DNA from: Pseudomonas sp. 31-12
Lineage (GTDB): Bacteria; Pseudomonadota; Gammaproteobacteria; Pseudomonadales; Pseudomonadaceae
NCBI RefSeq assembly: GCF_003151075.1
Contig: NZ_CP029482.1
Span: 4,464,001 to 4,528,000 of the forward strand
Reading direction: 5' to 3'
Length of the DNA stretch: 64,000 nucleotides
Positions within the stretch are counted from its first letter, which is position 1. The number at the start of each line of letters is the position of its first letter. The notes under the pieces are model-generated. The model was given only the letters and a program-made list of their open reading frames with translations. It did not search any database and was not told the DNA's origin. This document shows, in pieces, positions 16,779 to 26,500 of the stretch. The position numbers and the translations under genes were made by a program.

Positions 16779-17483
16779 TCAGGCTGCGCTCGGGGTCTTG
16801 GCCTCAGCTGCAAGCCACGGTTGGTCATAGCGGTGCAGGCGTCGCGCCTCGGCCAGCGACAGGCCTTGCGCCACCGACTCGATGATGTCGCGCTCGGTCT
16901 TTTCCACCGACTGGGCGCGCTTGATGACTTCCTCGGCCTTGTCGATGGGGATCACCAGGCAGCCGCTGCCATCGCCGACAATCAAATCCCCCGGATTGAC
17001 CGTCACCGCACCAATCTGCACCGGCACCTGGGTGGCCTTGAGTTGCACGCGGTTCTTTCCCGATTGCATGAACCGACCACGGCTGAACAGCGGGTAACCG
17101 AGTCGGGTCACGGTGTCGATGTCGCGGGCAGCACCGTCGATCACCGTGCCGCGAATGTTCCGGCTCAAGGCCACGTGGGTGAGGATGTCGCCCCAAACGG
17201 TAGCGTCCAGGCGCCCGGCATTGCTGGATACCACCACGGAGCCCGGGGGGACGTCGTCAATGTAGTTGGCGGCGTTCTTGAACCCGTCGTTCTGGTTGAC
17301 CGGCTCGTAGAGCACGGTGAAGGCAAAGCCTGAACAACGGGTGCCCGGGACTTGTTGGGCGATACCTTGCAACCCGGCATCAATGCCGAGGCTGTCGAGG
17401 GCATCACTCAGTGACGCCGTATCCAGAGCAGCGCATTGCTCCAACAGGGCGCGTTGTTGCACCGAGAGTGAAAGGTGGCTCAT
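16779..17483 (-). CDS. RraA-like / HMG-CHA aldolase family protein
   Basis: A 234-residue protein of the RraA fold, which includes 4-hydroxy-4-methyl-2-oxoglutarate aldolases, oxaloacetate decarboxylases and the RNase E inhibitor RraA. Signature segments are LDTASLSDAL, GDILTHVALSRNIRGTVIDGAARDID and VNPGDLIVGDGSGCLVIP. Asp in the GAARD motif is the usual metal or substrate ligand. AAGGAG sits seven bases before the ATG. In this operon an enzymatic lyase role is more likely than RNase regulation. Its start overlaps the stop of the dehydrogenase gene. Confidence 0.75.
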   Translation of the reverse strand: MSHLSLSVQQRALLEQCAALDTASLSDALDSLGIDAGLQGIAQQVPGTRCSGFAFTVLYEPVNQNDGFKNAANYIDDVPPGSVVVSSNAGRLDATVWGDILTHVALSRNIRGTVIDGAARDIDTVTRLGYPLFSRGRFMQSGKNRVQLKATQVPVQIGAVTVNPGDLIVGDGSGCLVIPIDKAEEVIKRAQSVEKTERDIIESVAQGLSLAEARRLHRYDQPWLAAEAKTPSAA

Positions 17484-18685
17484 GCATGGCTCCTTGCGGG
17501 CAAAGCCCGGCCGTTTTCGGTTTGCGGGTTGAGTGGAGATAGGTTGAGCACGCTTCTTTCGATGATGGCCGCGGCGCATTGCCGGGTGGTTGCCTGACCA
17601 CCGCTGTCGTAGGTCTGGCAGTCATGCTTGACCACCTGCGCCACCGCCTGCTCGATGGCCAGTGCCTGGGCGTGGTAGCCCAGGTGTTCGAGCAGCAATG
17701 CCAGAGACAGAAACATCGCGCTGGGGTTGGCCTTGTTCTGGCCGACATGCGCCGGGGCGCTGCCGTGTACCGGTTCGAAGTAGGCCCCGGCATCACCAAT
17801 GTTCGCGCTGGGTGCGAAACCGAGGCCGCCCATCACCCCGGCACCGAGATCAGAAAGGATGTCGCCGAACATGTTCTCCGCGACGATCACGCCAAAGCGC
17901 TCCGGACGACGAATCATCCACAGGGCGACGGCGTCCACGTTATCGATGTTGTAGGCGATGTCCGGGTAGTCCGTGGCAACGCTTTCGAGGATGCCCTTGG
18001 CAAACGCGCCGCTGTAACGCAACACGTTGGGCTTGTCCGCCAGGGTCACACGCGGGTAGCCGTGCTTGCGGGCGTAGTCGAAGGCGTAGCGAAACAGTCG
18101 GGTCAAACCGGCCCGGGTCTGCAATCGCACCGTCATCGTTGCATCCTCAGGCGAGTCGCGGTGCCAGGGCGCCCCAGCCAGTTCCCGCGCCTTGAGCACC
18201 GGTTCGAACTCGGCGGGTATCGCGGCAAAGTCCAGCCCGGCGTAGAGCCCTTCGGTGTTTTCGCGGATCACAGTGAAGCGAAACCGGCCTTCACCCAGGA
18301 CATCGGTGACTGGCCGCACATTGGCGTACAGACTCAGACGCTGACGCAACTGAATCACCGGCGAGACGTAAACCCGCGAGGTGTTGCGCAAGTGCTCCGG
18401 CAGCTCGGCCTCGGCTTCCTGCAAAGCTTTGCTGGTGATGGCGCCGAGCAACGTGGCGTCGGCGGCGGCGATTTTTACCCAGGTCTCGGCTGGCACCGGG
18501 TCACCGCCGGTTCGCCAGCACTCCCAGCCGATCTGGCCGAAATCCAGGTCGATGGGCAACGCCAGTGCCTCGAAAATCGGCAGGACTGCCTCGACCACTT
18601 CCACCCCGACGCCATCGCCGGGCAGCACACAAACTCGATGACGCGCTGGCTGGCCCGGCAACGCCGATGAATGAAGTACCGTCAT
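17480..18685 (-). CDS. Isocitrate/isopropylmalate/tartrate dehydrogenase family
   Basis: A 401-residue NAD(P)-dependent beta-decarboxylating dehydrogenase oxidising a 2-hydroxy acid with decarboxylation. It shows the VLPGDGVGVEVV N-terminus, FTVIRENTEGLYAGL, the substrate Lys in VTLADKPNVLR, and the metal/NAD segment NIDNVDAVALWMIRRPERFGVIVAENMFGDILSDLGA followed by EPVHGSAP. Where LeuB has a typical phosphate or isopropyl loop, this one differs, so the substrate could be tartrate- or malate-like. The start ATG shares one base with the preceding stop. Confidence 0.8.
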   Translation of the reverse strand: MTVLHSSALPGQPARHRVCVLPGDGVGVEVVEAVLPIFEALALPIDLDFGQIGWECWRTGGDPVPAETWVKIAAADATLLGAITSKALQEAEAELPEHLRNTSRVYVSPVIQLRQRLSLYANVRPVTDVLGEGRFRFTVIRENTEGLYAGLDFAAIPAEFEPVLKARELAGAPWHRDSPEDATMTVRLQTRAGLTRLFRYAFDYARKHGYPRVTLADKPNVLRYSGAFAKGILESVATDYPDIAYNIDNVDAVALWMIRRPERFGVIVAENMFGDILSDLGAGVMGGLGFAPSANIGDAGAYFEPVHGSAPAHVGQNKANPSAMFLSLALLLEHLGYHAQALAIEQAVAQVVKHDCQTYDSGGQATTRQCAAAIIERSVLNLSPLNPQTENGRALPARSHA

Positions 18686-19713
18686 CACATTTTTCCTTCC
18701 GCGCAAAGGCGAGCAGGGAAACTGGCTCGGGAAATCACCGTCGGCCGTGCAGCGTGCCGCGCAAACAGGTCCTGTTCGTGCATCGCTCTGAGCGCCTGGA
18801 ATGTCGAATTGATCTGCAACCGGGACATGGTGTCCTCCAGCCGCTGCGACACATCGAACGGCAGGTTGTAAGCGCCCAGCATCACGTCCATGAGCGGGGC
18901 TGGCAGACTGCTCAGAGGCACACTTTCAGCGGTGTATTCGGACAATTGCAGCGCCTTGACCAGGTCATAGCCATTGGCACTGCCAATGCGTTCCAGATAG
19001 GCGATGAACATGCCCAGGTGCAAGTTGCCCGCCCCTTTGCCCATGCCGCAAATCGAGGTATCGATGTATTCGGCGCCGGCATCGATGGCAGCGATGGAGT
19101 TGGAAAGTGCCAGGGAAAGATTGTTGTGCGCATGAAAGCCCAACGGCGCATGCACTCTTCTGGAGATCCGGCTGATCAGCAGTTCGACATCATCGGGAAT
19201 CATGTTGCCGTTGGAGTCGGCAAAATAAATGATATCGGCCCCAGCCCCCTCCGCACGCAACGCAATGTCGGTTACAGCACCCGGTGTTTGCGTGGTGATA
19301 TGGGTGATGTTGGCACTGGCCAGAAAGTTGAATGACTTGGCCAACTTGATGGTGTCCAGCCCTTGTTCAAGTTGATCGGCACGCAGGCATACCCGAATCA
19401 TTCCGACGCCATGTTCGGCCAGCATTTCAAAGTCTTCGCTGACCACATTACGCGGGTGAACCATGACACACAGCCCTAGTTGGCCGTGTGCGGCGCGGCG
19501 TAATGAATCCAGATATTCCGGGTTGACCGAACTGCTCAGGCCATGTTCTTTTTTGCGAATGAAAGAACCATTGCAATAGCCCACTTCAGCGTGAACTACG
19601 CCCACATCAGTCAAGTGCCCAACTGCATTGGCGGCATAGTCGGCACTGAACTCAAAATTATTACGATAACCACCATCACGGAGCGTTACATCAATAATTT
19701 TTACTTTGCTCAT
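18685..19713 (-). CDS. DRE-TIM metallolyase (4-hydroxy-2-oxovalerate aldolase/HMG-CoA lyase-like)
   Basis: A 342-residue TIM-barrel aldolase or lyase. It opens IIDVTLRDGGYRNNF, with the family R-D pair, and contains GFHAHNNLSLALSNSIAAIDAG carrying the two metal His residues, then IDTSICGMGKGAGN. It would cleave or condense a 2-oxo-4-hydroxy or 3-hydroxy-3-methyl acid to pyruvate- or acetyl-type products. It is the first gene of the nine-gene operon and has AAGGAA upstream. No acylating aldehyde dehydrogenase (DmpF type) accompanies it, unlike the meta-cleavage aldolases. Confidence 0.75.
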   Translation of the reverse strand: MSKVKIIDVTLRDGGYRNNFEFSADYAANAVGHLTDVGVVHAEVGYCNGSFIRKKEHGLSSSVNPEYLDSLRRAAHGQLGLCVMVHPRNVVSEDFEMLAEHGVGMIRVCLRADQLEQGLDTIKLAKSFNFLASANITHITTQTPGAVTDIALRAEGAGADIIYFADSNGNMIPDDVELLISRISRRVHAPLGFHAHNNLSLALSNSIAAIDAGAEYIDTSICGMGKGAGNLHLGMFIAYLERIGSANGYDLVKALQLSEYTAESVPLSSLPAPLMDVMLGAYNLPFDVSQRLEDTMSRLQINSTFQALRAMHEQDLFARHAARPTVISRASFPARLCAEGKM

Positions 19714-20170
19714 GATCCAATTCCTTCTGTGGGTTCTCTTAAAACTCTGGACACGCACGCAAGTACGCTCCGGTTTTATCCAGTAGTAACGAGGCCGTAA
19801 TACAGGAATATTCCTGACAGGTTTTTACGAGGCATGAGTCGAGGGCCGCGAAGGCCGAATACAAAAGTCAAACATGTTTTTTCAGCGTCAGATGCCGCCA
19901 TCGAACACGTTCAATGGGCAAATGGAATCATGGCTGTTTTTTTATTATGGGGGTGTCCGCAATCGGAGAGGCGCGCGCCGTGTCCGGTGAGATGGACTCT
20001 TGAAAACCCTGGCACAGGTTTTCAATCGTCGAAGGAAGCGTGTTTCTTATTCTTGGACTGATACTGGAATCTGCCCGCTTGTTTGTAAACTCCCCGTATT
20101 CACCCTAGGGGGTTAAAAAATTCACCTTGTGTTAATTCAATAGTGAACTACCCCCTCTCACAAAAACGTC
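19714..20170. promoter_or_regulatory. Upstream control region of the nine-gene operon
   Basis: 457 bp of relatively AT-rich DNA lie between the LysR gene and the first operon gene, with no convincing gene inside. It holds a perfect inverted repeat TTGAAAACC-N8-GGTTTTCAA (20000-20025), a repeated TTCACC word (20098-20126 region) and TTCA-N4-TGAA (20136-20147). These are candidates for binding by the adjacent LysR protein or another regulator. Confidence 0.5.
20000..20025. promoter_or_regulatory. 9-bp inverted repeat, candidate operator
   Basis: TTGAAAACC and GGTTTTCAA are separated by eight bases, about 290 bp upstream of the aldolase start. No T-run follows on either strand, so an operator is likelier than a terminator. 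Confidence 0.4.
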
Positions 20171-21037
20171 TCAGAAATAATGCTCAGTCGGAAAACAACT
20201 GACCAGGAAGTCCATTAACGAACGAATAGGGGCTTCCTTGCGTAAATCTTCATGCACCACCAGCCAGATATCGATCATCAGATCAGAATTATGGAACTGG
20301 GCCTTTTCCAGCGCCGGGTCTTTCAGGCCATAAAAATTGGGCAACAGCGCGATACCGACACCGGCACGTGCTGCCGAGGCCTGGACTTCAAGGCTCCTGG
20401 CGCGCAATACCACAGGGCGCTCCGCAGCTACCTCGCGCAGCCACACCTGTTGTCGGGAGTGTTCCATGCTGTCGTCATAGATGATGTACTCGTACTGTTC
20501 GCTGGTGTGCTCTGTCAGATAATGCTCGCTGCCGTAAAGCCCAAACGACACGGTGCCGATCTTGCGCGCCACCAGGTCCATCTGGGTCGGACGGCACAAA
20601 CGAATCATCAGGTCCGGTTCGGGGTTACACAGGGTGCCGATATCGTCCTGCATCAGCAGGCTGACGTTGATCGAGGGGTGTTCACGACGCAAGCGTCCCA
20701 GGTGCGGGGCAATGAACTCGGAGGTCAGCAGGGGCGGCGCACTGACCGAGAGGTCGGCGACCATTTCCGTTTGCACCGAAAGCGCCACTTTGGAAATCGC
20801 CTTGGCGTCTTTCTGCATTCGCCCGGCAATTTCGGCGATGCGATGACCAAACGGCGTCATTTCATAGTTGCGTTTGCGTCGGTCGACAAGTTTGAGGTTC
20901 AGTGATGATTCCAGCGCCGCGATCCGTCGCGCGACGGTGGCATGTTCCACGCCCAGCTCCCTCGCCGCGCTGCTGAGCGACTGCGTGCGGGCGAAGGTGA
21001 CGTAATGGCGCAAGTTCTCCCAGTCGAACTTGCTCAT
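20171..21037 (-). CDS. LysR-family transcriptional regulator
   Basis: A 288-residue LysR protein. The N-terminal winged helix (FDWENLRHYVTFARTQSLSSAARELGVEHATVARRIAALE) is followed by a periplasmic-binding-like effector domain. The start at MSKFDWENL is the family norm, although an upstream ATG at 21100 has a better GAGG signal and would add 21 residues. It lies on the same strand between the MFS/alcohol dehydrogenase pair and the nine-gene operon and is the best candidate activator of the latter. Confidence 0.85.
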   Translation of the reverse strand: MSKFDWENLRHYVTFARTQSLSSAARELGVEHATVARRIAALESSLNLKLVDRRKRNYEMTPFGHRIAEIAGRMQKDAKAISKVALSVQTEMVADLSVSAPPLLTSEFIAPHLGRLRREHPSINVSLLMQDDIGTLCNPEPDLMIRLCRPTQMDLVARKIGTVSFGLYGSEHYLTEHTSEQYEYIIYDDSMEHSRQQVWLREVAAERPVVLRARSLEVQASAARAGVGIALLPNFYGLKDPALEKAQFHNSDLMIDIWLVVHEDLRKEAPIRSLMDFLVSCFPTEHYF

Positions 21038-21255
21038 GTCGCGCGATTCCAGACCCACGGGCCAGTTGCAAGAAGCATTGTGTACAGGTAACGAGTTCAT
21101 GTGGCCTCGATCGATTCTCAATGGAATGACAATCCAGGCGGTCGACCCAAAGGCTTCCTTCCTGGAGATCCTTGTTTGGGAAAAACATTCGATGGCGGCC
21201 ACGCACTGACGAAAATACAACCCCCATCCGTGCGGGCTACGATGCATCGTTCAAC

Positions 21256-22440
21256 TCAGTCTGCGGCGATCTGCGCTCCTCCCTTGCGCGGCTCGGCACT
21301 GAAAAACAGGACTTTGACCACGATGACCACTACGGCCAACGCGGCAAATAGAAAACCACTGTAAAGGGTGCCCTGCAAGCCCATGCGTGCCAGGAACCAT
21401 CCGCCAGTTGTCGACCCGATGGTCACGCCCAGATTGATGAACGAGATGTAAATGCCCGTGGCGAACTCCGGCGCTTCCGGCGCTTCGGAGGTCAGCCATA
21501 TTTGCGTGACGATCAGCCCACTGGTATGGGTCGCGCCCCAGATCACCACGATTACCAGCATGGTCATCAGTGACGGGCCGGCGAACAGGTACAACAGCCC
21601 ATAGGCACCGGCCAGCAGGATCGGGTGCAGGATGGTTGTCCGAACCATGTTCTGCCCGATCAGTTTGCCGGCATACAGATTGCCCGCGACGCCGCCAATA
21701 CCGAAGATCACCAGCAGGATGCTGATCATCTGCGCGCTCATGCCCGCTTCCTTGGCCAGGTACTCGGCGGAGTAGCTGTATACGGAAAACATCGCGGCAA
21801 AAATCAAAGTCGAGGCGGTAATGTTCAGCCAGAGCGGGAACTTGCGCAGAATGGCCAGCTGCTCTTTATAGGAAATGCGGGTTTTGTCGGGCGCGTCCGG
21901 CAGCCGGGCAATGATCCCGAGGCCAGCAATGCAGTTGACCACGGCGCAGAACAGAAACGAGGCTTCATAGGAAAACTGCGCCGCGATCAGCGTCGTCAAC
22001 GGCACCCCCAGCACCATGCCCATGCTGGTGCCGACAAAGGCTTTGGCGGCGGCGCGGGTAGACTCCTGCGGTGGGTACAGTGAAACCGCCGCGACAAAGG
22101 CCAGGGAAAAGTACACGGGGTGAAACAGCGCCGGGATGATGCGCAGCACCATCAGCGATTCAAAGTTGGGTGCGTAGGCCGACAGCACGCTGGTGCCGGC
22201 AAAAATGAACAACGCAATCGTCAGGATCTTCTTGCGATTGAAGCGCGACAATAGCAACACCATGATCGGGCCGAAGACCGCAATGATCAGCGCGAACAGC
22301 CCCACCAACAGACCGGCCTGGGACGCACTGATCGCGAAGCGCTCGATAATTACCGGAAGAATCCCGACTACACCAAACTCAATGGTGTAAACGCCAAACA
22401 GGCCTAGTGCGAGAAAGTAGATCGGATGGAGCATTTTCAT
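21256..22440 (-). CDS. MFS transporter (DHA1-like)
   Basis: A 394-residue membrane protein with twelve predicted helices, opening IYFLALGLFGVYTIEFGVVGILPVI and carrying a cytoplasmic loop with NRKK after helix 2 region. It resembles drug/sugar:proton antiporters of the AraJ/DHA1 class in the inner membrane. The ATG overlaps the stop of the alcohol dehydrogenase gene (ATGA), so the two are coupled. The substrate may be the compound handled by that enzyme or by the nearby operon. Confidence 0.8.
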   Translation of the reverse strand: MKMLHPIYFLALGLFGVYTIEFGVVGILPVIIERFAISASQAGLLVGLFALIIAVFGPIMVLLLSRFNRKKILTIALFIFAGTSVLSAYAPNFESLMVLRIIPALFHPVYFSLAFVAAVSLYPPQESTRAAAKAFVGTSMGMVLGVPLTTLIAAQFSYEASFLFCAVVNCIAGLGIIARLPDAPDKTRISYKEQLAILRKFPLWLNITASTLIFAAMFSVYSYSAEYLAKEAGMSAQMISILLVIFGIGGVAGNLYAGKLIGQNMVRTTILHPILLAGAYGLLYLFAGPSLMTMLVIVVIWGATHTSGLIVTQIWLTSEAPEAPEFATGIYISFINLGVTIGSTTGGWFLARMGLQGTLYSGFLFAALAVVVIVVKVLFFSAEPRKGGAQIAAD

Positions 22441-23438
22441 GAGTCGGACTCCAGCGTGACCACGACTTTGCCGAACTGCTCGCCCGCTTCCAGATACTGA
22501 TGGGCGGCAACGATCTGTTCAAAGTCGAAGGTTTTGGCTATGACCGGACGCAACGTCCCCTCCTCCAGACCGGCGATGACATACGCCTTGGCGGCCTCGA
22601 GCAAGGCTGGCCGGGAGGTGATTTCGTGCAGCAGATAGCCGCGCAACGCCAGGCTTTTGCCCAGCACCTTGAACAGCGGGAAAGGCGCGGGCTCGGGGCT
22701 CAGAGCGCCATACACGAGAACGATCCCGCCAGTAGCGGCAACGTCGACCAAATGCTCCAGAAACGGCCCACCCACCGGATCGAAGATCACCCGGGCGCCC
22801 TTGCCCGCAGTGAACCGTTCAATCTGTTGATTGAAATCCGCCGACTCGCTGGCCACCACATGCGCGGCGCCGGCAGACAGCAACTGCTCGCGCTTGGCCA
22901 GAGTGCGGCTGACGGCGATCGGGATGGCGCCAACCTGATTGGCAATCTGAATCGCCGCCAGGCCGACACTGCTTGAGGCAGCCGTAATCAGAACGAATTC
23001 GCCGGGCTGCAATGCCGCGACATGAATCAACGCGCCCCACGCCGTGATGTACTGCATCCATACCGCCGAGGCTTCAGCGAATGACAGGTTGGCGGGATGC
23101 TTGACCAGCATCGCCGCCGGCACGACGGCCAGTTCGGCATAGGTGCCCCACTGCGCAATGGAGGCCGGAGGAATCAGGCTGACGATGTCACCGACCGTAA
23201 ACTGGCCGGCGCGTGCGCCGACGGCCTCGACGATACCCGCCGCTTCATACCCCAGACGGGAAGGAAACTGTGCCTCTTCCAGATACTGGCCGGAGCGGAA
23301 CATGGATTCTGCCCGGTTCAGACCAATCGCTTTGACGGTGATCCGTACTTCATCAGGCCCCGGTTCAGGCACGTCGATGTCATCGATCCTGAGCACTTCC
23401 GGACCACCATATTGGCTAAACCGCACGACGCGCGTCAT
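22437..23438 (-). CDS. Zinc-type alcohol dehydrogenase / quinone oxidoreductase-like
   Basis: A 333-residue medium-chain dehydrogenase/reductase. The GroES-like N-terminal half (EVRITVKAIGLNRAESMFRSG) and a Rossmann half with a nucleotide loop (LITAASSSVGLAAIQIA, about residue 147) are present. The catalytic zinc Cys of classical alcohol dehydrogenases is absent, so a quinone/enone reductase activity using NADPH is more likely. AAGGAGA precedes the start. It is first in a two-gene unit with the MFS transporter. Confidence 0.8.
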   Translation of the reverse strand: MTRVVRFSQYGGPEVLRIDDIDVPEPGPDEVRITVKAIGLNRAESMFRSGQYLEEAQFPSRLGYEAAGIVEAVGARAGQFTVGDIVSLIPPASIAQWGTYAELAVVPAAMLVKHPANLSFAEASAVWMQYITAWGALIHVAALQPGEFVLITAASSSVGLAAIQIANQVGAIPIAVSRTLAKREQLLSAGAAHVVASESADFNQQIERFTAGKGARVIFDPVGGPFLEHLVDVAATGGIVLVYGALSPEPAPFPLFKVLGKSLALRGYLLHEITSRPALLEAAKAYVIAGLEEGTLRPVIAKTFDFEQIVAAHQYLEAGEQFGKVVVTLESDS

Positions 23439-23517
23439 TGACTGTCTCCTTGTTTCGTTGATTGGCGGTAACTGTAAAGTGAGTGCGAATACTGAAAAAC
23501 AAGCTGCTGTTCCATTC

Positions 23518-26500
23518 TTAGCGGACAGTTATGTCCGCAACCGATGGCACAAAGTCGTCCGCCACCAAGCGTGATCGTCGTGTCGCAAGCAGCCGCAGCG
23601 CGACATAGAACACCGGGGTGAATAACAGGCCGAACAGGGTCACCCCGAGCATGCCGAAGAACACCGCGACGCCCATGGCGTGACGCATTTCGGCACCGGC
23701 ACCGGTAGAGAGCACGAGGGGTACGACCCCCATGATGAAAGCGATCGAGGTCATCAGAATCGGGCGCAAACGCAACTGACTGGCTTCAATGGCAGCGCGC
23801 ACGATACTGCGTCCCTGCTGTTCGAGTTCACGGGCGAACTCGACAATCAGAATCGCGTTCTTGCTGGCCAGCCCCACCAGCACCATCAGGCCGATCTGGG
23901 TAAAGATGTTGTTATCGCCCTGGGTCAGCCACACCCCGAGCAGCGCTGACATGATGCTCATGGGCACGATGAGCAAGATGACAACCGGCAGCAGCAGACT
24001 TTCATAGAGGGCGGCCAGCACCAGATACACCAGCAGCATGCAAATCAGCAGGATCCACAACGTGGAGTCGCCGGAAATGATTTGCTGGTAGGTCAACTCG
24101 GTCCATTCGAACTTGATGCCCTTGGGGAGCGTCTCGGCCGCGATTCGCTCCACCGCGGCCTGGGCCTGACCAGATGAATAACCCGGCGCGGGGCCGCCAT
24201 TCAGGTCGGCGGCGGTGTAGCCGTTGTAGCGCACGACCATTTCCGGCCCATAGGTGGGGTGTACCTCCACCAGGCTGGCCAGTGGAACCATGTTGCCGTC
24301 GGCATTGCGGGTCTTCAGTTGCCCGATGTCATCGGCGTGGGCGCGGAACGGCGCATCGGCTTGCACCCGGACCTGATAGACCCGGCCCAGCAAGTTGAAG
24401 TCGTTGACATACAAGGAGCCCAGATAGATCTGTAACGTATCGAAGACATCGGTCATGGCAACCTGCGACTGCTTGGCCTTGACCCGGTCAAGATCGACCT
24501 TCAATTGCGGCACATCGATCTGGTAGCTGGAAAAGCTTGGCCCCAGCTCAGGTGCCAGCGCGGCTTGCTTGAGGAAGGCGCGAACCGCTTCATCAAGTTT
24601 TTCAAACCCCAGCGCGCCACGATCTTCGAACTGCAACTTGAACCCGCCCAAAGTACCCAACCCCAACACCGGAGGCGGCGGGAACACCCCGGTAAAAGCT
24701 TCCTTGATCGTGGAAAACTGCTGGTTCAGCGCCGAGGCGATGGCCCCGGCACTCATGTCCGAACCATGCCGGTTGGCGAACGGTTCGAGGATCACGAAGA
24801 TGATGCCGGCACTCGATGAGTTCATCAGGCCGTTGACCGACATGCCCGGAAACTCCAGGGTGTGGGCCACGCCAGGTTGCTTGAGGGCGATGTCGTTCAT
24901 GCGCTGGATGACTTGCTCGGTGCGCTCCAGCGAGGCGCCATTGGGCAGTTGCGCCAGGCCGACCAGAAACTCTTTGTCCTGGGCCGGCACAAAACCACCA
25001 GGCAACGAATGGCCAAGCCAGGCCGTGAACCCCAGCAACAGTGCGTAAAAGCCCAGGGGCATGCCTTTGCGCTGAATCACCCGGCCCAGATTGCTGCCGT
25101 AGGCCTGCTCGCCCCGCGCCGAGAGTCGGTTGAAACGGCTAAACAATGGCCCCAACAACCGATCGATAGCCCGACTGAGGCGATCTCGCGGTGCGTCGTG
25201 GGACTTGAGCAACAGTGCACAAAGCGCCGGTGACAAGGTCAGGGAGTTGAACGCCGAAATGATGGTGGAGATGGCGATGGTCAATGCGAACTGCTGATAA
25301 AACTGTCCGGTCAGCCCGGGCATGAACGCCAGGGGTACAAACACACTCGCCAGCGTCAGGGTGATGGCGATGATCGGCTTGCTGACTTCCTCCATCGCCT
25401 TGTAGGAGGCATCCTTGGGACTCAGGCCGCGAGCAATGTTGCGCTCGACGTTCTCGACCACCACGATCGCATCGTCGACGACGATACCAATGGCCAGAAC
25501 CATGCCGAACAACGACAGGGCATTGATCGAAAAACCACACGCGAGCATCAGTGAGAGCGTGCCGATGATCGACACCGGCATCGCCAGCAGCGGAATGATC
25601 GAGGCCCGCCAGGTTTGCAGGAACAGGATGACCACCAGCACGACCAACAGCGTCGATTCGAGCAGGGTCTGGATCACCGCCAGAATACTCGAGCGGACAA
25701 ACTGGGTCGGGTCGAACACAATCGTGTAGTCGACCCCGGCCGGCATGTCTTGCTTGGCCTGGCGCATGATGTCGCGCGCCTGATCGGAAATTGCCAGGGC
25801 GTTACCGCCGGCCATCTGGAACACGCCGAAACCCACGGCAGGCTTGCCGTCGACCAGTGAGCGCAAACCGTAGTCCGACGCCGCCAGTTCGACACGGGCA
25901 ACGTCGCGCAAGAAAGTCACCGCCCCACCCGGCAAACTCTTGAGGATGATGTCGCCGAATTCCTTTTCCGTTTTCAGCCGACCCTGAGTGTTGACCGACA
26001 GCTGTTGGGCCACGTCCGTACGCATGGGCTGACCGCCGATGACGCCGGCCGCGACCTGCACGTTTTGCTCACGGATCGCCGCCACCACATCGTTGGCGCT
26101 CAAACCGCGCTGAGCTACTTTTTGCGGGTCGAGCCAGATGCGCATCGCATAGTCGCCGCCGCCCCAGATCCGCACTTCACCGACGCCCGGGATGCGCTCC
26201 AACTGGTTCTTGATGTTGAGAATGCCGTAGTTGCGCAGGTAGGTGGCGTTGTACTGGTCATCGGGCGAGACCAGGTGAATCGCCAGGGTCTGGGTCGACG
26301 ATGACTTCATCGTCACCACCCCCAGCCGCCGCACGTCTTCCGGCAGACGCGGCAAGGCTTGCGAGACACGGTTTTGCACCAACTGCTGGGCCTTGTCCGG
26401 ATCGGTACCGACCTTGAACGTGACACTGAGCGTGAGGTTGCCATCGCTGTTGGCCTGGGACTGCATGTACAGCATGTCCTCGACGCCGTTGATCTGCTCC

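Noticed and set aside
19834..20061. Plus-strand open frame upstream of the aldolase operon
   Set aside because: No ribosome site, crosses the 20000-20025 inverted repeat, and its translation has no protein-like pattern; treated as control region.
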